DNA from: Tipula vernalis
Taxonomy: Eukaryota; Arthropoda; Insecta; Diptera; Tipulidae
Length of the DNA: 64,000 bases
Direction of reading: 5' to 3'
Assembly: GCA_958295665.1 (NCBI GenBank)
Contig: OY282558.1
Span: forward strand, 61,182,789-61,246,788
Part shown: piece after piece, positions 36,869-47,787 of the stretch
Layout of the letters: each line of letters opens with the position of its first letter
Position numbering within the stretch: the first letter of the stretch is position 1
The notes under the pieces: model-generated
Database searches by the model: none
What the model saw: only the letters and a program-made list of their open reading frames with translations
What the model was told of the DNA's origin: nothing
Translations under genes and position numbers: made by a program

Positions 36869-38312
36869 AAAGCTAAATATAAAATTAAAAAATTTGTATA
36901 AATTCAACCTTTAAAGTGTCATGTCTAGAAAGTATTTCAATTAATGTGCCTACCCAACAATTATCCCTTGAAAAATTATTAGGGCAAGTTTCATGTGGGG
37001 AGCTCGGGAAAATTGGTTTGAATGAAAAGCCCATGTAAAATTAAAAAATTGTATAAATTGAACCTTTAAAGTGTCATGTCTGGAAAGTATTTCAATTAAT
37101 GTGCCTACCCAGCAGTTATTCCTAGGAAAATTATCAGGGCAAGTTTCATGTGGGGAGCTCGGGAAAATTGGTTTGAATTAAAAGCCCATGTAAAATTAAA
37201 AAAATTGTATAAATTGAACCTTTAAAGTGTCATGTCTGGAAAGTATTTCAATTAATATGCCTACCCAGCAGTTATTCCTAGGAAAATTATCAGGACAAGT
37301 TTCATGTGGGGAGCTCAGGAAAATTGGTTTGAATGAAAAGCCCATGTAAAATTAAAAAAATTGTATAAATTGAACCTTTAAAGTGTCATGTCTGGAAAGT
37401 ATTTCAATTATTGTGCCTACCCAACAGTTATTCCTAGAAAAATTATCAGGGCAACTTTCATGTGGGGAGCTCGGGAAAATTGGTTTGAATGAAAAGCCCA
37501 TGTAAAATTAAAAAAATTGTATAAATTGAACCTTTAAAGTGTCATGTCTGGAAAGTATTTCAATTAATGTGCCTACCCAGCAGTTATTCCAAGGAAAATT
37601 ATCAGGACAAGTTTCATGTGGGGAGCTCGGGAAAATTGGTTTGAATTAAAAGCCCATGTAAAATTAAAAAAATTGTATAAATTGAACCTTTAAAGTGTCA
37701 TGTCTGGAAAGTATTTCAATTAATGTGCCTTCCCAGCAGTTATTCCTAGGAAAATTATTAGAACAAGTTTCATGTGGGGAGCTCGGGAAAATGGGTTTGA
37801 ATGAAAAGCCCATGTAAAATTAAAAAAATTGTATAAATTGAACCTTTAAAGTGTCATGTCTGGAAAGTATTTCAATTAATGTGCCTACCCAACAGTTATT
37901 ACAAAAAAAATTATCAGGACAAGTTTCATGTGGGGAGCTCGGGAAAATGGGTTTGAATTAAAAGCCCATATAAAATTAAAAAAATTGTATAAATTGAACC
38001 TTTCAAGTGTCATGTCGGAAAGTATTTCAATTAATGTGCCTACCCAGCAGTTATTCCTAGGAAAATTATCAGGACAAGTTTCATGTGGGGAGCTCGGGAA
38101 AATGGGTTTGAATGAAAAGCCCATGTAAAATTAAAAATATTGTATAAATTGAACCTTTAAAGTGTCATGTCTGGAAAGTATTTCAATTAATGTGCCTACC
38201 CAGCAGTTATTCCTAGAAAAATTATAAGGGCAAGTTTCATATGGGGAGCTCGGGAAAATTCGAATTAATTAAAAGCCCATATAAAATTAAAAAAATTGTA
38301 TAAATTGGACAT
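36869..38312 (+). repeat. Left foldback array: about nine 156-bp units
   Basis: The AAAGCCCAT anchor recurs at 37025, 37181, 37337, 37493 and onward every 156 bases to about 38273. Each unit contains TTTAAAGTGTCATGTCTGG, CAATTAATGTGCCTACCCA and TTTCATGTGGGGAGCTCGGG in this order. The first unit (36869) is the most divergent (AAAGCTAAATATA) and joins the terminal repeat. Confidence 0.95.
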
Positions 38313-41300
38313 AACACTTTAAAGGTTCAATTTATACAATTTTTTTAATTTTATATGGGCTTTTCATTCAAACCAATTTTCCCGAGCTCCCCACATGAAA
38401 CTTGCCCTGATAATTTTCCTAGGAATAACTGCTGGGTAGGCACATAAATTGAAATACTTTCCAGACATGACACTTTATAGGTTCAATTTATACAATTTTT
38501 TTAATTTTACATGGGCTTTTCATTCAAACCAATTTTCCCAAGCTCCCCACATGAAACTTGCCCTGATAATTTTCCTAGAAATAACTGTTGAGTAGGCATA
38601 TTAATTGAAATACTTTTCAGACATGACACTTGAAAGGTTCAATTTATACAATTTTTTTAATTTTATATGGGCTTTTATTTCAAACAAATTTTCCCGAGCT
38701 CCCCACATGAAACTTGTCCTGATAATTTTCCTAGAAATAACTGTTGAGTAGGCATATTAATTGAAATAATTTCCAGACATGACACTTTAAAGGTTTAATT
38801 TATACAATTTTTTTAATTTTACATGGGCTTTTCATTCAAACCAATTTCCCGAGCTCCCCACATGAAACTTGCCCTGATAATTTTCCTAGGAATAACTGCT
38901 GGGTAGGCACATTAATTGAAATACTTTCCAGACATGACACTTTAAAGGTTCAATTTATACAATTTTTTTAATTTTATATGGCCTTTTAATTCAAACAAAT
39001 TTTCCCGAGCTCCCCACATGAAACTTGCCCTGATAATTTTCCTAGGAATAACTGCTGGGTAGGCATATTAATTGAAATACTTTCCAGACATGACACTTGA
39101 AAGGTTCAATTTATACAATTTTTTTAATTTTATATGGGCTTTTAATTCAAACAAATTTTCCCGAGCTCCCCACATGAAACTTGCCCTGATAATTTTCCTA
39201 GGAATAACTGCTGGGTAGGCACATTAATTGAAATACTTTCCAGACATGACACTTTAAAGGTTCAATTTATACAATTTTTTTAATTTTATATGGGCTTTTA
39301 ATTCAAACAAATTTTCCCGAGCTCCCCACATGAAACTTGTCCTGATAATTTTCCTAGAAATAACTGTTGAGTAGGCATATTAATTGAAATACTTTCCAGA
39401 CATGACACTTTATAGGTTCAATTTATACAATTTTTTAATTTTACATGGGCTTTTCATTCAAACCAATTTCCCGAGCTCCCCACATGAAACTTGTCCTGAT
39501 AATTTTCCTAGAAATAACTGTTGGGTAGGCACATTAATTGAAATACTTTCCAGACATGACACTTGAAAGGTTCAATTTATACAATTTTTTTAATTTTATA
39601 TGGGCTTTTAATTCAAACAAATTTTCCCGAGCTCCCCACATGAAACTTGTCCTGATAATTTTCCTAGAAATAACTGTTGAGTAGGCATATTAATTGAAAT
39701 AATTTCCAGACATGACACTTTAAAGGTTCAATTTATACAATTTTTTTAATTTTACATGGGCTTTTCATTCAAACCAATTTCCCGAGCTCCCCACATGAAA
39801 CTTGCCCTGATAATTTTCCTAGGAATAACTGCTGGGTAGGCACATTAATTGAAATACTTTCCAGACATGACACTTTAAAGGTTCAATTTATACAATTTTT
39901 TTAATTTTACATGGGCTTTTCATTCAAACCAATTTTCCCGACCTCCCCACATGAAACTTGCCCTGATAATTTTCCTAGGAACAACTGCTGGGTAGGCACA
40001 TTAATTGAAATACTTTCCAGACATGACACTTTAAAGGTTCAATTTATACAATTTTTTTAATTTTATATGGGCTTTTAATTCAAACAAATTTTCCCGAGCT
40101 CCCCACATGAAACTTGTCCTAATAATTTTCCTAGAAATAACTGTTGAGTAGGCATATTAATTGAAATACTTTCCAGACATGACACTTGAAAGGTTCAATT
40201 TATACAATTTTTTTAATTTTATATGGGCTTTTAATTCAAACAAATTTTCCCGAGCTCCCCACATGAAACTTGTCCTGATAATTTTCCTAGAAATAACTGT
40301 TGAGTAGGCATATTAATTGAAATAATTTCAAGACATGACACTTTAAAGGTTCAATTTATACAATTTTTTTAATTTTACATGGGCTTTTCATTCAAACCAA
40401 TTTGCCGAGCTCCCCACATGAAACTTGTCCTGATAATTTTCCTAGAAATAACTGTTGGGTAGGCACATTAATTGAAATACTTTCCAGACATGACACTTGA
40501 AAGGTTCAATTTATACAATTTTTTTAATTTTATATGGGCTTTTAATTCAAACAAATTTTCCCGAGCTCCCCACATGAAACTTGTCCTGATAATTTTCCTA
40601 GAAATAACTGTTGAGTAGGCATATTAATTGAAATAATTTCCAGACATGACACTTTAAAGGTTCAATTTATACAATTTTTTTAATTTTACATGGGCTTTTC
40701 ATTCAAACCAATTTCCCGAGCTCCCCACATGAAACTTGCCCTGATAATTTTCTTAGGAATAACTGCTGGGTAGGCACATTAATTGAAATACTTTCCAGAC
40801 ATGAGACTTTAAAGGTTCAATTTATACAATTTTTTTAATTTTACATGGGCTTTTCATTCAAACCAATTTTCCCGACCTCCCCACATGAAACTTGCCCTGA
40901 TAATTTTCCTAGAAATAACTGTTGAGTAGGCATATTAATTGAAATAATTTCCAGACATGACACTTTAAAGGTTCAATTTATACAATATTTTTAATTTTTC
41001 ATGGGCTTTTCATTCAAACCCATTTTCCCGAGCTCCCCACATGAAACTTGCCCTGATAATTTTCCTAGGAATAACTGTTGGGTAGGCACATTAATTGAAA
41101 TACTTTCCAGACATGACACTTTAAAGGTTCAATTTATACAATTTTTTTAATTTTACATGGGCTTTTCATTCAAACCCATTTTCCCGAGCTCCCCACATGA
41201 AACTTGTTCTGATAATTTTCCTAGGAATAACTGCTGGGAAGGCACATTAATTGAAATACTTTCCAGACATGACACTTTAAAGGTTCAATTTATACAATTT

Positions 41301-44130
41301 TTTTAATTTTATATGGGCTTTTAATTCAAACAAATTTTCCCGAGCTCCCCACATGAAACTTGTCCTGGTAATTTTCCTAGAAATAACTGTTGAGTAGGCA
41401 TATTAATTGAAATACTTTCCAGACATGACACTTTAAAGGTTCAATTTATACAATATTTTTAATTTTACATGGGCTTTTCATTCAAACCCATTTTCCCGAC
41501 CTCCCCACATGAAACTTGTCCTGATAATTTTCCTAGGAATAACTGCTGGGAAGGCACATTAATTGAAATACTTTCCAGACATGACACTTGAAAGGTTCAA
41601 TTTATACAATTTTTTTAATTTTATATGAGCTTTTAATTCAAACAAATTTTCCCGAGCTCCCCACATGAAACTTGTTCTGATAATTTTCCTAGGAATAACT
41701 GCTGGGAAGGCATATTAATTGAAATACTTTCCAGACATGACACTTTAAAGGTTCAATTTATACAATTTTTTTAATTTTACATGGGTCTTTTCATTCAAAC
41801 CAATTTTCCCGAGCTCCCCACATGAAACTTGTCCTGATAATTTTCCTAGAAATAACTGTTGGGTAGGCACATTAATTGAAATACTTTCCAGACATGACAC
41901 TTGAAAGGTTCAATTTATACAATTTTTTTAATTTTACATGGGCTTTTCATTCAAACCAATTTTCTCGAGCTCCCCACATGAAACTTGCCCTGATAATTTT
42001 CCTAGAAATAACTGCTGGGTAGGCACATTAATTGAAATACTTTCCAGACATGACACTTTAAAGGTTCAATTTATACAATTTTTTTAATTTTACATGGGCT
42101 TTTCATTCAAACCAATTTTCCCGAGCTCCCCACATGAAACTTGCCCTGATAATTTTCCTAGGAATAACTGCTAGGTAGGCACATTAATTGAAATACTTTC
42201 CAGACATGACACTTTAAAGGTTCAATTTATACAATTTTTTTAATTTTACATGGGCTTTTCATTCAAACCAATTTTCCTGAGCTCCCCACATGAAGCTTGT
42301 CCTGATAATTTTCCTAGGAATAACTGCTGGGTAGGCACATTAATGGAAATACTTTCCAGACATGACACTTTAAAGGTTCAATTTATACATTTTTTTTAAT
42401 TTTACATGGGCTTTTAATTCAAACCCATTTTCCCGAGCTCCCCACATGAAACTTGTCCTATTAATTTTTCTTGTAATAACTGTTGGGTAGGCACATTAAT
42501 TAAAATACTTTCCAGACATGACACTTTAAAGGTTCAATTTATACAATTTTTTTAATTTTACATGGGCTTTTCATTCAAACCCATTTTCCCGAGCTCCCCA
42601 CATGAAACTTGTTCTGATAATTTTCCTAGTAATAACTGCTGGGAAGGCACATTAACTGAAATACTTTCCAGACATGACACTTTAAAGGTTCAATTTATAC
42701 AATTTTTTTAATTTTCATGGGCTTTTAATTCAAACCCATTTTCCCGAGCTCCCCACATGAAACTTGTCCTGATAATTTTTCTAGGAATAACTGTTGCGTA
42801 GGCACATTAATTGAAATACTTTCAAGACATGACACTTTAAAGGTTCAATTTATAAAATTTTTTAAATTTTTTATTGGCTTTTCATTCAAAGGAATTTTCC
42901 CGGGCTCCCCACATGAAACTTGTCCTGATAATTTTCCTAGGAATAACTGCTGGGTAGGCACATTAATTGAAATACTTTCCAGACATGACACTTTAAAGGT
43001 TCAATTTATACAATTTTTTTAATTTTATATGGGCTTTTAATTCAAACGAATTTTCCCGAGCTCCCCACATGAAACTTGCTCTGATAATTTTTCAAGGGAT
43101 AATTGTTGATAAGACACACTAATTGAAATACTTTCCAAACATGACACTTTAAAGGTTGAATTTATACAATTTTTTTAATTTTTTATGGGGTTTTCGTTCA
43201 AAGGAATTTTCCCGGGCTCCCCACATAAAACTTGCCCTGATAATTTTTAGAGGAATAACTGTTGGGTAGGCACATTAATTGAAATACTTTCCAGACATGA
43301 CACTTTAAAGGTTCAATTTATACAATTTTTTTAATTTTACATGGGCTTTTCATTCAACCGCATTTTCTCGAGCTCCCCACATGAAACTTGCCCTGATAAT
43401 TTTCCTAGCAATAACTGTTGGGTAGGCATATTAATTGAAATACTTTCCAGACATGACACTTTAAAGGTTCAATTTATACAGTTTTTTTAATTTTACATGG
43501 GCTTTTCGTTCAAACCAATTTTCTTGAGCTCCCCACATGAAACTTGCCCTGATAATTTTTTTAGGAATAACTGTTAGGTAGGCATATTAATTGAAATACT
43601 TTCCAGACATGACACTTTAAAGGTTCAATTTATACAATTTTTTTAATTTTATATGGGCTTTTAATTCAAACCAATTTTCCCGAGCTCCCCACATGAAACT
43701 TGCCCTGATAATTTTCCTAGGAATAACTTTTGGGTAGGCATATTAATTGAAATACTTTCGAGACATGACACTTTAAAGGTTCAATTTATACAATTTTTTT
43801 AATTTCATATGGGCTTTTAATTCAAACGAATTTTCCCGAGCTCCCCACATGAAACTTGTCCTGATAATTTTTCTAGGAATAACTGTTGGGTAGGCACATT
43901 AATTGAAATATTTTCCAGACATGACACTTTTAAAGGTTGAATTTATACAAATTTTTTAATTTTATATGGGCTTTTCATTCAAACCAATTTTCCCGGGCTC
44001 CCCACATGAAACTTGCCCTGATAATTTTTCTAGGAATAATTGTTGGGTAGGCACATTAATTGAAATACTTTCCAGACATGACACTTTAAAGGTTGAATTT
44101 ATACAAATTTTTTAATTTTATATTTAGCTT
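38313..44130 (-). repeat. Right foldback array: about 37 units of 156 bp, inverted
   Basis: The same unit is present in reverse complement; the ATGGGCTTTT anchor recurs every 156 bases from 38355 to about 44122. Variant units recur: the shortened CAATTTCCCGAG form at 39464 and 39775 reappears at 40398 and 40709, exactly 934 bases (six units) later, so a six-unit block has been duplicated. Units toward the outer end (42800-44100) are more divergent, for example at 42880, 43090 and 43190. Confidence 0.95.
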
Positions 44131-44382
44131 TTCTGATGAAATTTTAAGTATAATTCCTATGGTAAACAGCGACAAACCAAAATGAGCCTTTTTTCAGCCG
44201 TAAATTCACTTCATGAAAATACCAGTTTCTCGGTTGTTTTGTTATTTTTTCATTTTATTTAAAATATGTTTCGGCTGAAATATGTCGGCTGGTAACTTTC
44301 GGCTGATATAGCCAAGACACTATCTGCATTACCGACATTTTATATCTTTCGGCTGAAAACTTTCGGCTAACTTTAACAAGGT
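44131..44382 (-). repeat. Right terminal inverted repeat of the foldback
   Basis: Reverse complement of the left terminal repeat, ending CTTTCGGCTAACTTTAA at 44376 followed by six unmatched bases. The inverted words TTCGGCTG and TCGGCTGG mirror the AGCCGAAA words of the left end. Confidence 0.9.
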
Positions 44383-44391
44383 GTCGATATG
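44383..44391 (+). repeat. 9-bp target duplication GTCGATATG, right
   Basis: Second copy of the nine bases at 36610-36618. Confidence 0.92.
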
Positions 44392-44556
44392 GCAGAACAA
44401 ACTGCGAGCATTGATGAATCCAAAGTCTACACATGTAGCGTTAGTAACATTACCAAGCTTAGATGACCGGTTTGGTATTGATGACGAGTTCAGATTGAGA
44501 ATAGAATCCGCAAATGACCTAAAATATAAAAACAGATTTAAAAGCAATTCAAACAA
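44392..44556 (-). pseudogene. LINE B ORF2, N-terminal end
   Basis: From an ATG at 44556 the frame reads through a Ser/Asn-rich leader to FINARSLFCH, the NARSL-type start of the endonuclease domain. It is cut by the foldback and continues at 36609. The space to the ORF1 stop (44642) is about 85 bases. Confidence 0.82.
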
Positions 44557-44641
44557 ATTAAAAAATTTAACATATAGAACATAACTAATACTACAGTTGC
44601 CCGGAAAATTGGTGAAATTATGAATATTGCTGTTAAGCTTA

Positions 44642-45385
44642 TTATGCTGGCAATGTTGCGGTGTCGGGAAATCTCCGTGAGCGTCGAAAGTTGATAAATG
44701 GTTTTACAGCGCATTCCAAAGGCCAAATACTTCCATCATAGGCCTTCTCGAAAACTGCGGAATCCAAACCAACTTTGAATGAAATGAAATTCAGCAAACT
44801 TCTATCAGCCGATTTAGAGACCAACTCGTGACACTCAATTTCCGCCACTGGAACTTGCAGTTTGTTATGGAGGTGTTTTTTAATGTCGTCGCAGGTAGTC
44901 GATGGTTTAAAATTTGAGGCATGTAGAAACTTTTTGGGTTTTACTATCTCTAGCTGAGTATTCGTATTATCGGTGCCAGAAATGACTATTTGTTGTTTTT
45001 TAGAATTGTCAGTCGAATTGACGCTTAGTGCCGCTGTATTCGTAGTATTAGGACTTGCAACCAGGTTACTTATAGCTTGGAAATTGGCGAATAAATTATT
45101 CAACAAGCTGCTGACCTCATTCAACTGGGCCATCAACGTTTGGATCAGATGTTGATGATTGCTGTGGTTACTTAAGCAGTCAGCACAAACAAATTGAATG
45201 TTTACATTGTTATTGCACAGTTTTGCATTGGCGTTTGATAACGAAGAGCAACCAAAATGGAACATTTTCTCGCACCCACCAAAGCATTTTAGTACGTTGT
45301 TATCAGTGAACGCAACTTCACATTTATTGCATTTGTTTTTATTCATGTTGCAATTGACAAACTCAAACAACAGCACCAAAAACAA
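44642..45385 (-). CDS. LINE B ORF1: PHD-finger RNA-binding protein
   Basis: An intact frame of 247 codons encodes a LINE ORF1 protein, expected to bind element RNA. A PHD-like zinc finger spans about residues 19-70: CNKCEVAF, CFGGCEKMFHFGC and FVCADC. A predicted coiled region with LIQTLMAQLNEVSSLLNNLF follows, then a Ser/Thr/Asn linker and an RRM-like part with PKKFLHASNFKPSTTCDDI, SFKVGLDSAVFEKAYDGSIW and RRSRRFP near the end. The first ATG gives a hydrophobic leader; the ATG at 45346 (MNKNKCNKC) may be the true start. The frame has no stop or shift, unlike ORF2 of the same copy. Confidence 0.8.
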   Translation of the reverse strand: MFLVLLFEFVNCNMNKNKCNKCEVAFTDNNVLKCFGGCEKMFHFGCSSLSNANAKLCNNNVNIQFVCADCLSNHSNHQHLIQTLMAQLNEVSSLLNNLFANFQAISNLVASPNTTNTAALSVNSTDNSKKQQIVISGTDNTNTQLEIVKPKKFLHASNFKPSTTCDDIKKHLHNKLQVPVAEIECHELVSKSADRSLLNFISFKVGLDSAVFEKAYDGSIWPLECAVKPFINFRRSRRFPDTATLPA

Positions 45386-45750
45386 AAAATAAAAAGTACG
45401 TCACGTGTACAGTTCGATGTATATGGTACGAGTTCACTAAATACAGTTGTAAATAGAATGAGTTATTGTTGATAAAATGTATCTTCACAATGATAAAATG
45501 CCGTTTCACAGAACAGAAAATCACTTTAAAATGTTTTATTACATAAATTTTTAGATATATTGCACTATTTGATAACCAGACTGAATGTAAGGATATAAAA
45601 CTAGTTACCACTCACAAAACTAATCCTTTGATCAATACCGAAATTAATATAATATTTGTTTTTGTTATTTTTAAATAATCAAAATACTTTGAGCACAGAA
45701 AAAATTTTACGTCCGCACACAATGAATGCACAATAATTTTTTTTCAAATC
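45386..45750 (-). other. LINE B 5' untranslated region
   Basis: AT-rich sequence between the target duplication at 45751 and the ORF1 start. No coding motif is seen. Any internal promoter would lie here. Confidence 0.6.
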
Positions 45751-45758
45751 AATCAATT
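45751..45758 (+). repeat. 8-bp target duplication AATCAATT, right
   Basis: Second copy of 33809-33816; it forms part of the LINE A reading frame. Confidence 0.85.
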
Positions 45759-46166
45759 CAGAAACGTTTTACCATTTACATTTATAGAAAGCTTGGTTAT
45801 CTTTCAGATCGTAATCAGCCTATGTGGCAGCAAGTGCGTAATCTTCCAGGGTATGAAAATCGGTGTCAAAGCCTTCGAATTGATACTTTAGCGAAGCGTC
45901 GAAAAATTGCGTCAGCAATGTTTGTCGGGGATTCTTTGAACGGTCGTATAAGATGCCCTAATCTTATTTCTGCCTGGAACATTTATGTGCCGGGTAGAAG
46001 TTTGCGGCAAAGGGAATTTCTATTTATCGAATTTCATAGAACTAATTATGGCTATAACGAACCGACGGCCTCTATGGCCAGAATTTTCAATGATTATTAT
46101 CATTTGTTTCATTTTGAAAAATCGAGAAAATGCTTTCGGTACGAAATTCGTAGTTGCAACTTTTGA
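45751..46166 (+). pseudogene. LINE A ORF2, C-terminal part
   Basis: This resumes the ORF2 frame exactly where it was broken at 33816: ESIQKRFT spans the two ends when LINE B and one AATCAATT are removed. LPGYENRCQSLRIDTLAKRR, KIASAMFVGDSLNGRI, HRTNYGYNEPTA and ARIFNDYYHLFHF are the usual C-terminal text of CR1-group ORF2. The frame is open to the stop at 46164-46166. Confidence 0.88.
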
Positions 46167-46296
46167 TTTTATAATATTTTTGACATATATTCCGTATTGT
46201 ACAAATTTTAATTATTATAATATACTATGTAGTTACTATTCATTAAGTTGTTTTTTTAAACTGTAGAATAGATTTTTGTAAATAAATAAATAAATA

Positions 46297-47315
46297 AGTA
46301 CATTACAGACAGCATACTCTCGATTCTAAAAACTTTCAAGATAATCCGAATTAGTGTTTAGAACATTTTCGTACATATCATTCAAAGCAAGTCTCGAATG
46401 CTAAAAATGTCATCCAAACATACATCCATACTACCGATAAACAGCTGGCCAAAAATAAATAAAAATAGTAAAAAAAATATTCTGGTGGATTTAGGATTAT
46501 TAGCGACGCTAAGTAACGTAATTTATTAAATTTTTATGTATCCGACTGTACTCTTCTTGTTTTAATACAGTAATTTACCGTAAGAAATTGTTAAACAAGC
46601 AATAAAAATCTGTTTTGTTGAGTTGATTGGATTTTGGTTTGTTTGACAAATTAGTCGTAAATGAAACAATAAATTGAAATTTTCAATTTTATCAGTTTTC
46701 TTTAATCGAGGAGCTTAATGAACAATATAATTTTTGTAATTTTAAGCCTGAGTTATTGTACTATACGTGAATAAAGTGATTTGTGTATTTTGATGTTATT
46801 TGTGTATAACGGAGTGGATTATTGGAACAGATTAAACAGAGTGACATAAATAAAAATAAAAAAATGACCAATATTTTCTCAGATTCAATGAATTTATTAG
46901 TGAAAATAAAAGGTAATTAATTCGTTATTTAATAATATTGTTGAGGGCAAAATATAGATTGCTTCATTTTGCCAAAGTGGTTCTAAATCTCTCGTAATTT
47001 ATTTTTATTTTTTTTGTGCGTGATCCGTGGACGCTTTTTATGGTTGTAGGCGATTAGTGACTATTTTCATTAATTTTAATTTTGTTCTGACGAATGCTAC
47101 AATAATTGAGCCACAGCGCAAAATTTGTAGTGAATTTAGCCGCCAGTAAAATAGGTGGTATAAAATCTGCAAAAACTACTTTTCGACTGTGTTCGTCAAT
47201 TGGATTTTAGAACATCGAAATGTGAGAATTTGCCTTATAAAAAAGTGTTGTATTGAACAGAAGTGAAATTAATAAATTGACGAATAAATTTAGTTGAAAG
47301 TTACAATTAGCTAAT
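46297..47315. other. AT-rich DNA, no gene seen
   Basis: No open frame with recognisable motifs and no clear repeat. It begins just after the AAAT tail of LINE A. Confidence 0.5.
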
Positions 47316-47480
47316 TGTTTTTGGAGCTTGAACTCCCAGCAGTATTTTTTGTGTTTCATCGCTATTAGTCTTTTGGGTGAAATTTAGCAATTGGAGCTTG
47401 AGCTGTTAGTTAACCTTTTTTTGTGTCAACTACGCTATTCACCGTTGTTGGTTGAATTCTAACGAATTGAGCTTGAGGTA
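47316..47480 (+). repeat. ~75-bp degenerate tandem repeat
   Basis: TTGGAGCTTGA(A/G)CT, TTTTTTGTGT and CGCTATT(A/C) recur in this order near 47317 and 47392, with a third partial unit (TTGAGCTTGAGGT) near 47466. Confidence 0.65.
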
Positions 47481-47489
47481 TCGCTTGAT

Positions 47490-47787
47490 CATCTATCTCA
47501 TACTGAACTAACACAGTTATATACTTAACAAAGTTTAACAAAATTACAAATCCTCCGATTGGTAAAACCCTCTTCTGGATAATGTGGCTCATATTTAGAC
47601 TTACATGACTTATTTAGCCAAAACCTTGCCCAAATCTCTGGTGAGCTGGTTAATGGGCCATTGACAAGATTCCAAATCCTCCGTTTCGAAAAAACTTGTT
47701 CTGGATACTGTGCCTTATACCTCGGCTTGTATTACCTATATAGCCGAATATTATACAAATCTCTGGGAGTGCTTGTTAATTGACCAT
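47490..47787 (+). repeat. ~124-bp tandem repeat, about 2.5 copies
   Basis: A(T/A)TCCAAATCCTCCGTTTCG recurs near 47667 and 47791, and in altered form near 47541. TTCTGGATA(A/C)TGTG, TATTTAGCC/TATATAGCC and CAAATCTCTGG follow in the same order in successive units. Confidence 0.75.

Larger units (their letters stand above)
36619..44382. mobile_element. 7.76-kb foldback element made of 156-bp repeats, innermost layer
   Basis: Two near-identical terminal inverted repeats (about 240 bases) enclose two arrays of one 156-bp unit in opposite orientation, meeting near 38312. It lies within LINE B ORF2, flanked by a 9-bp duplication. When the element and one duplication are removed, ORF2 reads SLFCHIDQLRIFIS without a break. 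No transposase or other long frame is inside, so it is non-autonomous. Nine-base duplications and tandem repeats within long inverted arms are known from Drosophila FB elements (MULE-related), and tandem repeats within foldback arms from Tetris of Drosophila virilis. The relationship to either by sequence is not tested. Confidence 0.93.
33817..45750 (-). mobile_element. Full-length CR1-group LINE (LINE B), second layer of the nest
   Basis: The minus-strand element begins at 45750 with a ~365-base 5' UTR. It has ORF1 (45385-44642), ORF2 (44556 onward) and a 3' UTR ending in a (AAAT)n tail at 33841-33817. AATCAATT flanks it at 33809-33816 and 45751-45758, and lies in frame in LINE A. Without the foldback inside it, the element is about 4.16 kb. 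It is much less decayed than LINE A: two nonsense codons and one frameshift are seen in ORF2. Confidence 0.9.
29460..46296 (+). mobile_element. CR1-group LINE (LINE A), outer layer of the nest
   Basis: Pieces of one plus-strand LINE lie at 29460-32357, 33141-33816 and 45751-46296. They give ORF1 with a PHD finger, ORF2 with endonuclease and RT, and a 3' end of AAAT repeats (46277-46296). Two insertions interrupt it: a solo LTR (32358-33140) and LINE B (33817-45750). Removing both leaves about 4.1 kb, a full CR1-group length. The left boundary is approximate: I set it after the 17-bp repeat, and I found no target duplication for this element. Nonsense codons, frameshifts and an internal deletion mark it as the oldest layer. 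Confidence 0.82.

Noticed and set aside
36869..44130. CRISPR-like array
   Set aside because: The repeat is contiguous with a 156-bp unit, has no unique spacers and lies in two opposed blocks inside an insect transposon.
45363..45611. Minus-strand 82-codon frame upstream of LINE B ORF1
   Set aside because: It lies in the 5' UTR of LINE B, overlaps the ORF1 start and has no recognisable domain.
47410..47592. Minus-strand 60-codon frame
   Set aside because: Lies within the 75-bp and 124-bp tandem repeats and has no motif.
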